In this document: piece after piece, positions 61,449 to 64,000 of the stretch
Layout: each line of letters opens with the position of its first letter
Position numbering within the stretch: position 1 is the first letter of the stretch
NCBI RefSeq assembly: GCF_052115445.1
Contig: NZ_JBFRGR010000003.1
Location: forward strand, 62,001 to 126,000
Direction of reading: 5' to 3'
Length of the DNA: 64,000 bases
From: Paenibacillus_E sp052115445
Lineage (GTDB): Bacteria > Bacillota > Bacilli > Paenibacillales > NBRC-103111
Position numbers and translations under genes: made by a program
Notes under the pieces: model-generated
What the model was told of the DNA's origin: nothing
The model's input: only the letters and a program-made list of their open reading frames with translations
The model's database searches: none

Positions 61449-62555
61449 ATGACATATCAATTGCTGGATCAACTTAGAGATCACTATATGGAAAGTGAAG
61501 GAACATGGTTTGCTTTGCGATGGCACTATATTGAGAACTGTATTCTCAAATCGTATATGGACAGCTATAAGCAATCGGGAAAAGAAGACTATTACCAGTT
61601 CGTCAAAAGCTTCGTCGACCGTCTATATGATGAGAATGGCACAATCCCGGCTATTGATGTGCGTTATTATAGTATGGATCAAATTAGACCAGCGACCATT
61701 CTTTTTGACTTATACAAAAGAGAGAGCGATGCCAAATATAAGCATGTGCTTGATTTGATCTATGAGCAATTGAAAACCTATCCAAGAACAGCATCAGGAA
61801 GCTTTTGGCACAAAGAAAATTATCCAAACCAAATTTGGCTGGATGGACTTTACATGGGACAACCATTCTTGGTTCGTTACATCAAGGAATTTGAGGAAAA
61901 GAAGGACTATTCCGATACCATAAATCAATTTTTAAACGTAAAAAAGTTTATTTTCAATGATGAGAATCGCCTATACTACCATGCTTACGACGAAAGTAGA
62001 GAGATGTTTTGGTGCGACAAAACGACGGGCATGTCTCCGAATGTCTGGGGGCGTGCTGTGGGCTGGTTGGTGATGGCCTTGGTGGACGTGCTTGAACTTC
62101 TGGAGGATGAACAGGTGGACAGCGAGCCTCTGAAAGTGATGTTGCAGGAAACGCTAGACGGTATGTTGCCTTACCAGCATAGCGGGGGGATGTGGTATCA
62201 GATCGTTGATATGGGGGACCGACCTGGGAATTACTTGGAATCTAGCGGAACCTTGATGATGGCTTATGCGATGTTGAAAGGTTCGCGCCTTGGCTATCTT
62301 GCTAGCGAATACGCCGAGCGCGGGAAGTCTGCCTTTGACGGTACTGTCCGGCAATATCTCCGTGAGGAGAATGGAGAAGTGCTGCTTGGTGGCATCTGTA
62401 GAAGTGCAGGACTTGGCACAAATCCTGATACGGGCAAGGTTCGTGATGGGACCTTTAAGTACTACACCGAGAACGAAATCATCGTGAGTAATAATGGACA
62501 TGGCGTTGCACCGCTGATTATGGCGTATACCGAGGTTAAGCTTTCAGAGCTTTAA
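61449..62555 (+). CDS. GH105 unsaturated rhamnogalacturonyl/uronyl hydrolase
   Basis: 368 aa, normal for the YteR-type GH105 family, an alpha/alpha barrel. It cuts the unsaturated uronic acid from oligosaccharides left by polysaccharide lyases, in the cytoplasm (no signal peptide). The catalytic Asp is Asp132 in IWLDGLYMGQPF, equivalent to YteR Asp143. Supporting patterns are MSPNVWGRAVGWLVMALVDV and YLESSGTLMMAYAMLKG. The released sugar rearranges to a keto acid, for which the operon upstream offers plausible downstream enzymes. GGGAGAGG precedes ATG 61449. Confidence 0.9.
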   Translation: MTYQLLDQLRDHYMESEGTWFALRWHYIENCILKSYMDSYKQSGKEDYYQFVKSFVDRLYDENGTIPAIDVRYYSMDQIRPATILFDLYKRESDAKYKHVLDLIYEQLKTYPRTASGSFWHKENYPNQIWLDGLYMGQPFLVRYIKEFEEKKDYSDTINQFLNVKKFIFNDENRLYYHAYDESREMFWCDKTTGMSPNVWGRAVGWLVMALVDVLELLEDEQVDSEPLKVMLQETLDGMLPYQHSGGMWYQIVDMGDRPGNYLESSGTLMMAYAMLKGSRLGYLASEYAERGKSAFDGTVRQYLREENGEVLLGGICRSAGLGTNPDTGKVRDGTFKYYTENEIIVSNNGHGVAPLIMAYTEVKLSEL

Positions 62556-62577
62556 AGTCATGTTAGGAGAGAAACCA

Positions 62578-63549
62578 ATGCTGAATAAATTAAACAAGAG
62601 CCTGGAGAAATGGCTTCCGCTGATTACTCCTACAAGTGTTATTCTAGGAATTATTTTGACAGTATGGTTAAAGTCCTTTACTTACTTAGTACCGTGGATC
62701 TTCGGCTTTATGACATTTACAGGCAGCTTAAGTATGAACTTTAAGGATTTAAAAAGAGTCTTAATTCAGCCGTTCCCGATTTTCGTCTCGCTGTTTGCTC
62801 TGCATGTGTTGATGCCTGCTATTGCATGGTTCATTGGCAATGTGTTTTTTCATGATGATGTTTATCTGAGAACGGGACTAATTCTAATGGTCGTCATTCC
62901 TACTGGTGTTGTAAGTTTCATGTGGGTTTCCATTTTTAAGGGGAATATTGCGCTGACGTTGTCGGTTATTTTGATTGATACACTATTATCGCCGTTTCTA
63001 GTGCCCCTTACGATGGATGCGTTTCTCGGCGTACAAGTGAAGATGGATGTGTTTGGGATGATGAAAGGCCTTTTCTTGATGATCGTCCTTCCGTCCTTAT
63101 TGGGTATGCTGCTAAATCAACTTTCGCAAGGCAAGGTGAAGGAGAAATGGGGGCGCCCCTTATCGCCCTTCTCCAAAATAGGGTTAGCCTTCACTATTGC
63201 GATTAACAGCGCTGTGGTGGCACCTTATTTCACAAAAATTGACAGTAAATTGGTCCTGACAGCTTGTGTGATTGTCGTTATGGCTTCATCTGGCTATCTC
63301 ATTGGTTGGCTGATCGCCAGATGGCTAAAGTGGGACAGCGATATCATGGTTACCATGGTGTTTAATACCGGGATGAGAAATAATAGCGCTGGTGCCGTTC
63401 TGGCCATTTCATTTTTCCCCCCACCTGTCGCAATGCCTGTTATTATGTGTATGCTTTTTCAACAACTGCTCGCTTCCTTGTTCGGGCAATTATTATGCAA
63501 AGCCCCCGATTCGATAAAACGGAAGCCTGTCTCACAAAAAGCGATATAA
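62578..63549 (+). CDS. BASS (bile acid:sodium symporter)-family transporter
   Basis: 323 aa from ATG 62578, with TTAGGAGAG upstream. Nine to ten hydrophobic segments are visible. Family patterns FGFMTFTGSLSMNFKDL and FNTGMRNNSAGAVLA match the BASS/YocS type, which moves organic anions such as keto acids with sodium. It follows GH105 after 22 bases. In this context it could import a sugar acid or export a keto-acid product. A CitB-type response regulator is convergent downstream. Confidence 0.83.
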   Translation: MLNKLNKSLEKWLPLITPTSVILGIILTVWLKSFTYLVPWIFGFMTFTGSLSMNFKDLKRVLIQPFPIFVSLFALHVLMPAIAWFIGNVFFHDDVYLRTGLILMVVIPTGVVSFMWVSIFKGNIALTLSVILIDTLLSPFLVPLTMDAFLGVQVKMDVFGMMKGLFLMIVLPSLLGMLLNQLSQGKVKEKWGRPLSPFSKIGLAFTIAINSAVVAPYFTKIDSKLVLTACVIVVMASSGYLIGWLIARWLKWDSDIMVTMVFNTGMRNNSAGAVLAISFFPPPVAMPVIMCMLFQQLLASLFGQLLCKAPDSIKRKPVSQKAI

Positions 63550-63607
63550 GGGGAAGGATTCCGGTAATTTGCCAGATTGATGCTATAGGAACTGAATCGG
63601 TCGATCT

Positions 63608-63635
63608 AACCTGCACATCTTGTGCAGGTTTTTTT
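63608..63635 (+). terminator. Terminator of the GH105-transporter operon
   Basis: AACCTGCAC pairs with GTGCAGGTT around a 5-base loop, followed by a T run. Confidence 0.92.
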
Positions 63636-63654
63636 GGGGAACCAGGAGATCACA

Positions 63655-64000
63655 TCACGACTCCCGTTTGCGATACACTCTCTCGGGGCGACCCACGACG
63701 CCATATGTCAGATCGGCGAAAACTTCGCCAGAGGAGACCAGATGCTCCAAATATCGGCGTCCAGTTGAACGACTGACGCCTATTTCTTTGGCGATTTGAT
63801 CCGCAGTCATCCCGTCTGCCGCGGTAGAAATCGCCTGAACAATTTTGACTAGCGTTAATTTGTCGATGCCTTTAGGGAGGTACGCAATCTCAGTGCGGGA
63901 ATCCTTTTTACTCGTTCCCAAAATGAGGCGATCGACATCGCTTTGATTAATAGAGCCTGTATGATGAAGCCGATTCAACTCACTGTGAAAGTCTAGATAA
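63655..64000 (-). CDS. CitB/DcuR-type response regulator, C-terminal part
   Basis: Open from the stop at 63655-63657 to the window edge with no stop, so only the last 114 residues or so are seen. LPKGIDKLTLVKIVQAI and MTADQIAKEIGVSRSTGRRYLEHL form the linker and DNA-binding domain of CitT/DcuR-like regulators, which respond to di- and tricarboxylates. VVGRPERVYR is the usual ending. The receiver domain lies outside the window. It is convergent with the BASS transporter and may control transport of a carboxylate. Confidence 0.85.
   Translation of the reverse strand, partial: YLDFHSELNRLHHTGSINQSDVDRLILGTSKKDSRTEIAYLPKGIDKLTLVKIVQAISTAADGMTADQIAKEIGVSRSTGRRYLEHLVSSGEVFADLTYGVVGRPERVYRKRES

Noticed and set aside
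1..64000. tRNA, rRNA, insertion sequence or prophage genes
   Set aside because: No cloverleaf-type sequence, rRNA core, transposase, integrase or phage structural protein was recognised in any frame.

Overview
The window reads as a chromosomal segment of a spore-forming, plant-polysaccharide-degrading Firmicute, most probably Paenibacillus or a close relative. The basis is a GerA-type germination protein, a SpoVB-like flippase, very large surface proteins with S-layer homology (SLH) domains, three LplABC-type sugar ABC cassettes without their own ATPase, YesMN-type and AraC-type sensor-regulators, and GGAGG ribosome binding sites with frequent GTG/TTG starts. Twelve isolated N bases show that this is an unpolished draft.

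Layout. 0-3.5 kb: a gerA-family gene running off the left edge, a relic of a UDP-glucose dehydrogenase gene, and mqo. 3.5-25 kb: a xylan or arabinoxylan locus. It holds ABC cassette A, its AraC-type membrane sensor-regulator, an SLH scaffold gene coupled to a 1463-aa GH39-like hydrolase, a GH30 xylanase and a 2305-aa SLH-anchored GH43-like enzyme, with CcpA (cre)-like sites. 25-31.6 kb: small membrane and secreted proteins, spoVB, a tetR-ykkCD drug-efflux operon, and the ribulose monophosphate genes hxlA-hxlB-hxlR for formaldehyde fixation. 31.6-38.3 kb: a histidine kinase, a frameshifted AraC-type response regulator and ABC cassette B. 38.34-39.06 kb: fourteen perfect-period 52-bp tandem repeats, each with an invariant hairpin, between convergent genes. 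39-40.7 kb: a polysaccharide deacetylase and a surface-protein gene that has lost its signal peptide.

40.7-51.8 kb is an iron-related block. FetAB-like iron export genes come first. Next is a four-gene envelope glycosylation operon (flippase-like UPF0104 protein, membrane phosphatase, GT2, GT-C transferase), then an FTR1-type iron uptake operon. Both of these last two operons begin with a good promoter overlapped or abutted by a Fur-box-like palindrome. The first protein of the FTR1 operon carries a Ser/Thr/Pro-rich membrane stalk, so a shared iron-starvation programme of glycosylation plus iron uptake is proposed. A short UDP-glucose dehydrogenase follows.

51.8-64 kb is a second carbohydrate locus. 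ABC cassette C, an aldehyde dehydrogenase, a DapA-family lyase/dehydratase and an unusual enolase-superfamily enzyme form one operon. An AraC-type sensor, a GH105 unsaturated uronyl hydrolase and a BASS-family transporter form the next. Together they suggest import, cleavage and oxidation of unsaturated uronic acid oligosaccharides. A CitB-type response regulator runs off the right edge.
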